Source of the DNA: Labrys sp. KNU-23
GTDB taxonomy: Bacteria; Pseudomonadota; Alphaproteobacteria; Rhizobiales; Labraceae
Reading direction: 5' to 3'
NCBI RefSeq assembly: GCF_008330945.1
Contig: NZ_CP043488.1
Location: forward strand, 2,082,501 to 2,146,500
DNA length: 64,000 bases
Shown here: piece by piece, positions 52,848-60,710 of the stretch
How positions within the stretch are numbered: position 1 is the stretch's first letter
Layout: the number at the start of each line of letters is the position of its first letter
Made by a program: the position numbers and the translations under genes
Notes under the pieces: model-generated
Told to the model about the DNA's origin: nothing
What the model saw: the letters and a program-made list of their open reading frames with translations, nothing else
The model's database searches: none

Positions 52848-54050
52848 CTAGACCTCGACATGCATCTGATCGATCGCCTGGGCGACGTCGGCGATGATGT
52901 CGTCGGCATGCTCGATGCCGACCGAGAAGCGCACCAGGCCGTCGACGATGCCCATGGCCTGGCGTTCCTGGGAGGGGATGTCGAGGAACGCCATGGTGCC
53001 GGGCATCTGCGTGGTGGTGCGCAGGCCGCCGAGGCTGGCGGCGAAGGAGCACAGCTTCAGCCGCTTGAGCAGGCGCACCCCGTGCTCCTCGCTCTCCACT
53101 TGGAAGGACAGCATCGCCCCGAAATTGCGCAGCTGCTCCTTGGCCGAGGCGTGGTTGGGGTGCGAGGGCAGGCCCGGATAGAACACGCGCTTGACCTTGT
53201 CGTGCCCTTCCAGGAAGCGGGCGAGGGCGGCCGCATTGGCGCACTGCTTTTCGAGCCGAAGCGCCAGGGTCTGGGCCCCGCGCAGCAGCAGCCAGGCGTT
53301 GAAGGGCGAGAGCGGCGCGCCGAGCTTGTTGAGCGTGTTCCAGCGCACGTCCTCCAGCCAGTCCTTGGGCAGCAGCTCGGATTTGAGCGTGATGACGCCG
53401 CCGACCGCGTCGTTGTGGCCGCCGATGAATTTGGTGGCGCTTTCCACCACCACGTCGACGCCGAAGGCATGCGGCTGGCACACGGCGGGGCTGGCGAAGG
53501 TGTTGTCGCAGATCACCACGATGCCGCGGCTGTGGGCGATCTCCACCAGCTTGCGCATCGGCGGCACCTTCATGGTCGGGTTCGCGAGCGCCTCGAAATA
53601 GAGCACCTTGGTCTTATCGGTGAAGGCGCGCTCGACCTGGACGGGATCGGTGGTATCGACGAAGCTGACGGTGATGCCGAAATCGCCGATGCGATGGTCG
53701 AAGAATTCGTGGGTGCTGGAATAGGTGGTGAGGTCGGTGACGATATGGTCGCCGGCCTTGAGGATGCCGAACAAGGCGTGCGAGATCGCGGCCATGCCCG
53801 AGGCGGTGGCGAGGCAGGCATCAGCCCCGGTGAGCTGCGCCAGGTGTTCCTCGAGCTTGTACTCGGTGGGATTGCCGCAGCGGCTGTAGATGTTCACTTC
53901 CTTGCGCGCGCCGGCCACGATCTGGTCGTAGATGTCGCCGGCATATTGGAAGTTGGCCGACATGTAGATGGGATAGCTGATCGATTGCGATTCCGGCTCG
54001 GGCGCGTAGAACACGGCGCGGCTGGCGAAATCGAGCTCTTTGGACGACAT
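52848..54050 (-). CDS. Cys/Met-metabolism PLP enzyme (gamma family)
   Basis: A 400-residue PLP enzyme of the cystathionine gamma-synthase/gamma-lyase/MetZ group: SYPIYMSANFQYAGD at the start, IYSRCGNPTEYKLEEHLAQLTGADACLATASGMAAI (phosphate-binding), VVICDNTFASPAVCQPHAFG and the PLP lysine in VVESATKFIGGHNDAVGG. The tail has TQMPGTMAFLDIPSQERQAMGI and SVGIEHADDIIADVAQA. It lies 19 bases after the permease gene and 40 before the kinase, within a sugar-transport operon, which is unusual for this enzyme group. Gamma-lyase or aminated-sugar lyase activity is possible; the substrate is open. Confidence 0.88.
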   Translation of the reverse strand: MSSKELDFASRAVFYAPEPESQSISYPIYMSANFQYAGDIYDQIVAGARKEVNIYSRCGNPTEYKLEEHLAQLTGADACLATASGMAAISHALFGILKAGDHIVTDLTTYSSTHEFFDHRIGDFGITVSFVDTTDPVQVERAFTDKTKVLYFEALANPTMKVPPMRKLVEIAHSRGIVVICDNTFASPAVCQPHAFGVDVVVESATKFIGGHNDAVGGVITLKSELLPKDWLEDVRWNTLNKLGAPLSPFNAWLLLRGAQTLALRLEKQCANAAALARFLEGHDKVKRVFYPGLPSHPNHASAKEQLRNFGAMLSFQVESEEHGVRLLKRLKLCSFAASLGGLRTTTQMPGTMAFLDIPSQERQAMGIVDGLVRFSVGIEHADDIIADVAQAIDQMHVEV

Positions 54051-54069
54051 GCGGGCACTCCTTGAGGTG

Positions 54070-54906
54070 TCATTCCTTGACGGCGCCGCCGGTCAGGGCG
54101 GCGGTGATCTGGCGTTCGAACAGGACGAAGAGGATGAGCGGGGCGAGGGCGGCGATGAAGATGGCGGCCAGCATCACCGGATAGTTGGTGATGTGCTCGC
54201 CGACGAAATCGGCCAAGCCCACCGGCAGCGTCTTCTTCGCCGGCGTGTTGATGAAGACGAGCGGGAAGAGGAAGTCGTTCCACACCCAGATCATGTTGAC
54301 GATGGCGGCGGTGAACATGGCCGGCCGGGCAAGCGGCACCGCGATGCGCCAGAAGATACCGAATTCGCTGCAGCCGTCGATGCGCGCCGCATCCATCAGT
54401 TCGCGCGGCAGCGTGACGAAGAAGGCGCGCATGATGAACAGAGTCACCGGCACGTTGAAGGCGGCCGTCGGCAGGATCACGCCGAGATGGGTGTCGAGCA
54501 GGCCCATTGTGCGCAGTACCACCACCAGCGGCACCAGCGCGACATAGGCGGGGATCGCCATGGCGACCATCAGCCCGGCCTCGACGCCGGCCAGCCAGCG
54601 CGGGCGGTAGATTGCGAGCCCGTAGCCGCCCGCCGTGGCAGCGGCGACGGCGAGGAGCGTGGAGCCTGCCATCACGATCAGCGAGTTCAGGGAATAGGTG
54701 CCGAGCGCGCCATTGCTCCAGGCCTGGACGAAGGCGTCGAGGCTCGGGGCCGCCGGCAGCGACCACACCGAGCGCATGAACTCCTTGTTGGTCTTGAGCG
54801 TGCTGTAGGCCATCCAGGCGAAGGGCGACACCACGATCGCCACATGGAGCGACAGGAAGGCAAGGACGCCGAGGCGCGTCGGGCTCCAGCGGGACAGGGC
54901 CGGCAT
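54070..54906 (-). CDS. Carbohydrate ABC transporter permease (MalG type)
   Basis: A 278-residue permease with six segments. The EAA loop is ELMDAARIDGCSEFGIFWRIAVPLARPAM and the N-terminal SPFAWMAYSTLKTNKEFM is typical of MalG-like subunits. The start is ATG 54906, two bases after the MalF-type stop. It forms the inner-membrane channel with the subunit at 54909. Confidence 0.92.
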   Translation of the reverse strand: MPALSRWSPTRLGVLAFLSLHVAIVVSPFAWMAYSTLKTNKEFMRSVWSLPAAPSLDAFVQAWSNGALGTYSLNSLIVMAGSTLLAVAAATAGGYGLAIYRPRWLAGVEAGLMVAMAIPAYVALVPLVVVLRTMGLLDTHLGVILPTAAFNVPVTLFIMRAFFVTLPRELMDAARIDGCSEFGIFWRIAVPLARPAMFTAAIVNMIWVWNDFLFPLVFINTPAKKTLPVGLADFVGEHITNYPVMLAAIFIAALAPLILFVLFERQITAALTGGAVKE

Positions 54907-54908
54907 GC

Positions 54909-55823
54909 TCAGGCCTCCCTGCCGGTGGCACGGCCGCGCAGCGCGCGGAAGACGATGAAGGCGCCGATGGCGGTGAGCAGCATCTGGGCAAAGCCGATGG
55001 TGGCGGCATAGCCCATCTCGAAGGCGTTGAAGCCGACCTTGTAGAGATAGGTGGAGACGACCTCGCTGGCATGGTTGGGGCCGCCATTGGTCAGCACGAA
55101 GACCAAAGAGAAGGTCTTCAGCGAGCCGATGACGCAGAGCAGCACATTGGCGCGCACCGTGTCCCACACCATGGGCACGGTGACCGAGACGAAGCTGCGC
55201 CAATGGCCGGCCCCGTCGAGTTCGGCCGCCTCGAACACGCTTTCGGGCACGTTGCGGATGGCCGCGACGAACAGCAGTACATAGAGGCCGAGATAGGTGA
55301 AGCTCATCACCGCCACCACGGCGGCGAAGGCGGTGGAGGACTGGCCGAGCCAGCCCGAGGCCAGGCTGCCGAGGCCAAGCGCCTTCAGCCCGGCATTGAG
55401 CAGCCCGAAATAGGGATTGTAGATGAAGCGCCAGAGCAGGCCGATGCACACTTCGCTGACGATCACCGGGACGAGATAGAGAAACAGGAAGAAGCGTCCG
55501 ACCGCGCCGACGACGCGCACCAGGCAATAGGCGATGACAAGGGCGAGCAGCACCTGCAGCACGATGGCCGAGACGGCGACGGCGAGGTTCCGGGCAAGGG
55601 CCGCCCAGAAGAAGCCGTCGTCGGCCAGGCGGACGAAATTGCCGAGGCCGACGAAGACGTGGGCGGCCGAGCCGTTCCATTCATAGAAGGACAGCACGCC
55701 CGAATGCAGCACGGGATAGGCGACGAAGAGGCCGACCAGGATGAGCGTCGGCACCAGGAAAGCGAACGCGTAGCGCGCGTCGCGGCCGGCCGACGGGTCC
55801 TTTCCTGCTTCCTGCATTGCCAT
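54909..55823 (-). CDS. Carbohydrate ABC transporter permease (MalF type)
   Basis: A 304-residue permease starting MAMQEAGKDPSAGRDARYAFAFLVPTLILVGLF. The EAA loop is SVFEAAELDGAGHWRSFVSVTVPMVWDTV, and TNGGPNHASEVVSTYLY lies near the end. No ATPase gene is in this operon; the transporter must use a shared MsmK/UgpC-type ATPase from elsewhere, which is common for such systems. Confidence 0.92.
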   Translation of the reverse strand: MAMQEAGKDPSAGRDARYAFAFLVPTLILVGLFVAYPVLHSGVLSFYEWNGSAAHVFVGLGNFVRLADDGFFWAALARNLAVAVSAIVLQVLLALVIAYCLVRVVGAVGRFFLFLYLVPVIVSEVCIGLLWRFIYNPYFGLLNAGLKALGLGSLASGWLGQSSTAFAAVVAVMSFTYLGLYVLLFVAAIRNVPESVFEAAELDGAGHWRSFVSVTVPMVWDTVRANVLLCVIGSLKTFSLVFVLTNGGPNHASEVVSTYLYKVGFNAFEMGYAATIGFAQMLLTAIGAFIVFRALRGRATGREA

Positions 55824-55852
55824 GGGATGCGTCTCTCCTGGCCTGAAGGCGC

Positions 55853-57103
55853 CTATTTCGCCTTCAGGGCGTCTTCCACGCGCTTGGCGGCGTCGGCCGG
55901 TGCGACCGAGCCGTCGAGCACGCCCTGGAGCGAAGTGTAATAGGCATCGGTGCCCTTGGGCGGCATGGCCGTGTCGTAGAAGGGATCGAGCTTGCCGGCC
56001 TTGCTCATCAAATCGTTGCTGATGGCATAGAGCACCGGCCCCGCGGCGGCCTCAGTGGTGGCGCCCTTGACGGTGACCATGGTCTTGCGCAGCTCGACAT
56101 ATTTGGTCATCACCGCCGGCGAGGTGAGGAAGCGCAGCAGCGTCACCGCGTCCTTCTTGTTGGCGGTCTTTTCGGCGATGCCGAAGGCGGCCGCGACGCC
56201 GCCCAGCACGTCGCCGGCATTGCCCTTGCCGCCGGCCACGGCGGGGAAGGGGAAGAAGCCGAGCTCGAAGCCCTCGGGCGCGTCGGCGGAGGCGCCGATC
56301 TGCCAGGTGCCGTTGAGCATCATCGCGGCCTGGCCGTTGAGGAAGAGCATGTTGGCTTCCTGGTCGCTCATGCCGTTGAAGCCGACGGGGAAATAGCCCT
56401 TGGAGGACAGGCTGGCGATGCGGGTGAAGGCCTCGGTGGCCTCCGGCGCGAGCGACGTATCCGCCTTGCCCGCCACGATGTCAGAAACCAGGCCCGAACC
56501 CTTCAGGCGCATTTCGAGATATTGGAACCAGAAGGTGGCCGGCCAGGAATCCTTGTTGCCCAGCGCCATCGGTACCAGGCCATCGGCCTTGATCTTTTCG
56601 CACAGGGCCAGGAATTCGTCATAGCTGGTGGGGACCGTCCAGCCTTTTTCGGCGAACAGGGCCTTGTTGTACCAGAATACGGCGGCATCGATATCGATCG
56701 GCACGGCATAGGCGTGGCCGCCGATGCTGGTCTGCGCCAGGGCCGTGGGCAGGAAGCTTTCGCCCCAGCCATCCTTGGCGAGGTCGGCGTCGAGGGCATA
56801 CATCTGGTGGCCGGCCACGAAGGCGCCGAGGAAGCCACCCGGCAGGGTATAGAACGCGTCCGGCGGGTTGCCGGAGGCCATGGCGGTGTTGAGCTTGGTC
56901 TTGTAGGCCGATTGCTCGGCCGCCACCACGTCGAGCTTGATGTCGGGATGAGCCTTGGCGAACTCGTCTAGGGCATAGGTGATGAAGTCGACCTTGTCCT
57001 TCTGCCCTGAATAGGCGTGCCAGAAGGTCAGCTCACCGGCGAGTGCCGACAGGTTCATTGCCAAGGACGCCACAACGCCGAGTGCAAGTGCGCGCAAACG
57101 CAT
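55853..57103 (-). CDS. Carbohydrate ABC transporter substrate-binding protein
   Basis: A 416-residue family-1 binding protein with a signal peptide ending ALA-GEL (about 22). Marks are ELTFWHAYSGQKDKVDFITYALDEFAKAHPDIKLDVVA, YAVPIDIDAAVFWYNKALFAEKGW, GQAAMMLNGTWQIG and FLTSPAVMTKYVELRKTM. It is the first gene of the operon with the permeases, PLP enzyme and kinase. The operator-like repeat is just upstream of its start. The ligand is not readable from the sequence. Confidence 0.92.
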   Translation of the reverse strand: MRLRALALGVVASLAMNLSALAGELTFWHAYSGQKDKVDFITYALDEFAKAHPDIKLDVVAAEQSAYKTKLNTAMASGNPPDAFYTLPGGFLGAFVAGHQMYALDADLAKDGWGESFLPTALAQTSIGGHAYAVPIDIDAAVFWYNKALFAEKGWTVPTSYDEFLALCEKIKADGLVPMALGNKDSWPATFWFQYLEMRLKGSGLVSDIVAGKADTSLAPEATEAFTRIASLSSKGYFPVGFNGMSDQEANMLFLNGQAAMMLNGTWQIGASADAPEGFELGFFPFPAVAGGKGNAGDVLGGVAAAFGIAEKTANKKDAVTLLRFLTSPAVMTKYVELRKTMVTVKGATTEAAAGPVLYAISNDLMSKAGKLDPFYDTAMPPKGTDAYYTSLQGVLDGSVAPADAAKRVEDALKAK

Positions 57104-57153
57104 GTCTTCAATCCTTCCCCACCGGTTTCATATGCTCGGTTTGATTGAATGTA

Positions 57154-57194
57154 GTGGTGCCACATTGAGAAAGACATGTCTACAGTGGCACCAC
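57154..57194. promoter_or_regulatory. Probable RpiR/MurR operator in the divergent promoter
   Basis: A perfect 10-bp inverted repeat, GTGGTGCCAC (57154-57163) and GTGGCACCAC (57185-57194), with centres 31 bases apart (three helical turns). Each half is itself a near palindrome of GTGG-N2-CCAC form. It lies 51-91 bases before the binding-protein gene and 52-92 before the regulator gene, so a dimer or tetramer could block both directions. The adjacent RpiR-family regulator is the likely binder. Confidence 0.72.
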
Positions 57195-57245
57195 AAACAA
57201 GGTCGTGCTAGAAACTGGACGGCAAGTGCAAGATTCGAGGCAGGC

Positions 57246-58112
57246 ATGATCGATCAGGCCAAGAATGCGGCTGGGGGGCAGGCGGCGAGCCGGCTGCGTA
57301 GCGCGTTGCCCGCTCTTTCCGAATCGGAACGGCGCGTGGCGCTGTGGATCCTCGACCATGTCGATCTGGCGATCCGCCAATCCATGTCGGCCATCGCCCA
57401 GACCGTCGAGGTCAGCGACACCACGGTCCTGCGCATGTGCCGCACCGCGGGCTTTGCCGGCTTCACCGATCTCAAGCTCGCCCTTGTCCGCGATACCGGC
57501 GAACGTTCGGCCGCCCGGCCGGACGAAAGCGCGGCCGGCGCCGATGGCGATCTCGGCTGGGCCAAACGGGTATTCAATGCGAATATCCAGGCCATCAGCG
57601 ACACCTTGTCGATGCTCGACCAGGGCGACTTCGCCCGCGCCCTCGATCTCGTCGCCGGCGCCCGCCACATCCTGATCGGCGGCATCGGCGGGTCGGGCAT
57701 CGTGGCCCAGGCCCTCTATCAGCGCTGCTTTCGCCTGGGCCTGCGCTGCGATGCGCCTGTTGATTCGCAGCTCCAGCTCATGCACGCCTCCCTGCTCGGG
57801 CCGGGCGATCTCGCCGTGGCCATTTCCTATTCCGGCATCACCAACGATCCGGTGCTGCTCCTGCAGGAAGCCAGGACGCAGGGTGCCTCGACCCTGTGCA
57901 TCACCGGCAACCGGCGCTCGCCCCTGGCACGCCTTGCCGATGTCGTGCTGGTCAGTGTCTCCCATGAACTGCGCAGCGAGCCGATGGCGGCCCAGATCGC
58001 GCAGCTGACGCTGGTCGATGCCCTCTATGCCGCCCTGGTCGCGCGCGCGCCCGACACGGCCCAGCTCAACGAGGAGCGCATGGTCAATGCCATCCTCCCT
58101 AAATCCATCTGA
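57246..58112 (+). CDS. RpiR/MurR-family transcriptional regulator
   Basis: A 288-residue regulator. N-terminal helix-turn-helix (about 10-80): LRSALPALSESERRVALWILDHVDLAIRQSMSAIAQTVEVSDTTVLRMCRTAGFAGFTDLK. C-terminal SIS sugar-phosphate-binding domain (about 115-270): ARHILIGGIGGSGIVAQALYQR and LAVAISYSGITNDPVLLLQEA. Sugar-phosphate binding fits the PfkB kinase of the divergent operon. ATG 57246 was chosen; an in-frame start 144 bases upstream would run through the operator. Confidence 0.93.
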   Translation: MIDQAKNAAGGQAASRLRSALPALSESERRVALWILDHVDLAIRQSMSAIAQTVEVSDTTVLRMCRTAGFAGFTDLKLALVRDTGERSAARPDESAAGADGDLGWAKRVFNANIQAISDTLSMLDQGDFARALDLVAGARHILIGGIGGSGIVAQALYQRCFRLGLRCDAPVDSQLQLMHASLLGPGDLAVAISYSGITNDPVLLLQEARTQGASTLCITGNRRSPLARLADVVLVSVSHELRSEPMAAQIAQLTLVDALYAALVARAPDTAQLNEERMVNAILPKSI

Positions 58113-58125
58113 ACAAGGCCCATCC

Positions 58126-58809
58126 ATGAAAGTACAGATCTATACGATGCAGACCGCCGCGGAGGCGCTCGAACTGGCGGCGCTCGGCGTCGATTGCCTG
58201 GGCGTGACGCCCTCCGATCGCGGCCTTCCCGGCGAGATCAGCAATGAAGCCGCGCGCGAGATCGTCGATGCCCTTGCGGGCAAGGCCACCCGCGTCGCTC
58301 TGTCGGTCGAGGCCGACCCGCAGGCGATCGCCGCCATGGTCGATGCCGTCAGGCCCGACGTGCTACATCTGTGCGGCGATATTGCCAAGGTCACGCCCGA
58401 AGTGGTGAAGGTGCTGCGGAGCGAGCTTCTCGCGCGCCATCCCGACTTGAAGATCCTGCAGGCGATCCCGATGACCGGCCCCGAGGCGCTCGATCATGCC
58501 GCGGCTTTCGAGCCGGTGTCCGACATCTTCATCCTGGATTCGGTCGCAGCCCATATCGGCGGCATCGGCGCGGCCGGTGTGACCCATGACTGGTCGCTCA
58601 GCCGTGAGATCGTCGTGCGCAGCAAGCTGCCCGTCATCCTGGCCGGCGGCCTCGGCCCGGACAATGTCGGCGAGGCGATTCGCGCCGTGCGCCCCTGGGC
58701 GGTTGATTCGCTGACCCACACCAACAGCCCGCTGGCCTCGGGCGGCTTTCGCAAGGACCCGGCCAAGGTCGCGGCCTTCGTCGCGGCGGCACGGGCAGTC
58801 GCTGCCTGA
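58126..58809 (+). CDS. TrpF-like TIM-barrel protein (phosphoribosylanthranilate isomerase family)
   Basis: A 227-residue protein of the PRAI fold: LALGVDCLGVTPSDRGLPGE-like loop (TrpF has FV-SPSRY), FILDSVAAHIGGIGAAGVTHDWSLS, then PVILAGGLGPDNVGEAIRAVRPWAVDSLTHTNS. The usual N-terminal VKICGIT block with the catalytic cysteine is VQIYTMQT here, so that cysteine is missing (Tyr in its place), while the later aspartate in FILDS is kept. It follows the RpiR gene by 13 bases. An Amadori-type isomerase or related sugar-phosphate role is likely; tryptophan synthesis is not supported by context. Confidence 0.8.
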   Translation: MKVQIYTMQTAAEALELAALGVDCLGVTPSDRGLPGEISNEAAREIVDALAGKATRVALSVEADPQAIAAMVDAVRPDVLHLCGDIAKVTPEVVKVLRSELLARHPDLKILQAIPMTGPEALDHAAAFEPVSDIFILDSVAAHIGGIGAAGVTHDWSLSREIVVRSKLPVILAGGLGPDNVGEAIRAVRPWAVDSLTHTNSPLASGGFRKDPAKVAAFVAAARAVAA

Positions 58810-58843
58810 GCGGGCAACAGCTGTCGATTGCCGTTACCTTGCC

Positions 58844-60562
58844 TCAGGCAAACTGCGCCCGATGCAGCCGTCCATAGATTCCAGGCTTGTCCAGCAGATC
58901 GCTATGGCGCCCCTGCTCGACGATGCCGCCGCCGTCGACGACGAGAATGCGATCAGCATTCTTGATCGTTGCCAGGCGATGCGCGATCACCAGGGTCGTG
59001 CGGCCCTTCGAGAGCTCGGCGAGGGCCTGCTGGATGGCGAGTTCCGTTTCGGTGTCGAGCGCCGAGGTTGCCTCGTCGAGGATCAGGATCGGCGGGTTCT
59101 TCAGGAACATGCGGGCAATGGCGAGGCGCTGCTTCTGGCCGCCCGACAGTTTGACGCCGCGTTCGCCGATCAGGGTGTCGAGGCCGTTGGGCAGCGAGGC
59201 GATCACGCCGTCGAGGCGGGCGCGGCGGGCAGCCTCGAGGATCTCGTCCTCGCCCGCTTCTAGGCGGCCATAGGCAATGTTCTCGCGGATGGTACCGCCG
59301 AACAGGAAGACGTCCTGCTGCACGATGCCGATTTGGCCGCGCAGGGAGCGCAGCGTCAGGTCGCGGATGTCGATGCCGTCGATGGTGATGGCGCCCTGGG
59401 TGACGTCATAGAAGCGGGGCAGGAGCGAGCAGATCGTGGTCTTGCCGGCGCCCGACGGCCCGACGAAGGCTACCGTCTCGCCGGCCGCGATCGACAGATC
59501 GAGATGGGTCAGGATTTGCCGGTCGGGCGTATAGCCGAAGCCGACCTTGTCGTAACGGATGGCACCGGTGAGCAGCGGCGCCGGCCGGGCATCGGGACGG
59601 TCGGTGATATCGGGCCGGGTGTCGAGAAAGTCGAGATAGCGGCGGAAGCCGGCGATGCCCTTGGGATAGGTCTCGATCACGGCATTGATCTTCTCGATAG
59701 GACGGAAGAACACGCCGATCATCAGGAGGAAGCCGACGAAGCCGCCATGACTGAGCTGGCCGGTCAGCACGAAATAGCTGCCGGCGATCATCACGGCGAG
59801 CTGGGTAAGCCGCATGCTCAGATAGCTCAGCGAATTGGAGGCGGCCATCAGCCAATAGGCCTGCAGCTTGGTGCGGCGATAATCGTGATTGTCGCGCGAG
59901 AACAGCGCCCGCTCATGGTCCTCATTGGCGAAAGCCTGCACCACGCGGATGCCGCCGACATTTTCCTCGATGCGGGTGTTGAAGCTGCCCACGCTGTCGT
60001 AAAGGGCACCCCAGTTCTTGGTCATGCGGCTGCCGTAGCGCAATGTCACCCAGGCCGTCACGGGCACGACGACGGCCGTGATCAGGGTGAGCTCGACATG
60101 CAGCGAGAACATCAGGAGGAATGCGCCCGCCAGCGTCATCACTGCGATGAACAGGTCTTCGGGGCCGTGATGGGCGATCTCGCCGATTTCCTCCAGGTCC
60201 TTGGTGAGGCGGGCGACGAGATGGCCGGTCTTGTTGTTGTCGAAGAAGCCGAAGGATAGTTTCTGCAGGTGGTCGAACGCCTTGCGCCGCAGCTCGGTCT
60301 CGATGTTGATGCCGAGCATGTGGCCCCAATAGGTCACGATCGCCATCAGGCCGGTATTGACGACGTAGACGGCCAGAAGGCCGACGCAGGCCAGGGTGAT
60401 CAACTGCCACTGGCCCGATGGCAACAGCGTATCGATGAAGATCTTGATCGCGACGGGAAAGCCGAGCTCGAGCAGGCCGGAAGCGATCGCGCAGGAAAAG
60501 TCCAGCAGGAACAGGCCGCGATAGGGCTGATAATAGGCGGCAAAGCGTTTGAGTAAGGCCAT
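58844..60562 (-). CDS. MsbA-like ABC exporter (membrane and ATPase fused)
   Basis: A 572-residue ABC half-transporter. Six membrane segments lie in about 1-310 (LLDFSCAIASGLLELGFPVAI, LACVGLLAVYVVNTGLMAIVTYW, LTLAGAFLLMFSLHVELTLI, ...). The ATPase domain has Walker A VGPSGAGKTTICSLL, signature LSGGQKQRLAIARMFL, Walker B ILILDEATSALDTET and the H-loop VIAHRL. Homodimers export lipids or amphipathic compounds. Position beside siderophore uptake genes suggests possible siderophore export, but this is only context. ATG 60562 was chosen over an upstream start. Confidence 0.9.
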   Translation of the reverse strand: MALLKRFAAYYQPYRGLFLLDFSCAIASGLLELGFPVAIKIFIDTLLPSGQWQLITLACVGLLAVYVVNTGLMAIVTYWGHMLGINIETELRRKAFDHLQKLSFGFFDNNKTGHLVARLTKDLEEIGEIAHHGPEDLFIAVMTLAGAFLLMFSLHVELTLITAVVVPVTAWVTLRYGSRMTKNWGALYDSVGSFNTRIEENVGGIRVVQAFANEDHERALFSRDNHDYRRTKLQAYWLMAASNSLSYLSMRLTQLAVMIAGSYFVLTGQLSHGGFVGFLLMIGVFFRPIEKINAVIETYPKGIAGFRRYLDFLDTRPDITDRPDARPAPLLTGAIRYDKVGFGYTPDRQILTHLDLSIAAGETVAFVGPSGAGKTTICSLLPRFYDVTQGAITIDGIDIRDLTLRSLRGQIGIVQQDVFLFGGTIRENIAYGRLEAGEDEILEAARRARLDGVIASLPNGLDTLIGERGVKLSGGQKQRLAIARMFLKNPPILILDEATSALDTETELAIQQALAELSKGRTTLVIAHRLATIKNADRILVVDGGGIVEQGRHSDLLDKPGIYGRLHRAQFA

Positions 60563-60710
60563 GGTGTTCAAGCAATGACGGATGTGTGGAGGTCGAGGAG
60601 ACCGACGGAGCTCTCCTCGCAACGAAAACAGATCAGGCACAAGCTGCTATACACCTCGCGCCGGGGCGGGGCCATCGCCTGCATTCGGGCGTTCATTGTC
60701 TTCGTCCCCT

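Noticed and set aside
58126..58809. Annotation as trpF of tryptophan synthesis
   Set aside because: No trp genes are near and the catalytic N-terminal cysteine motif is absent; only the fold family is supported.
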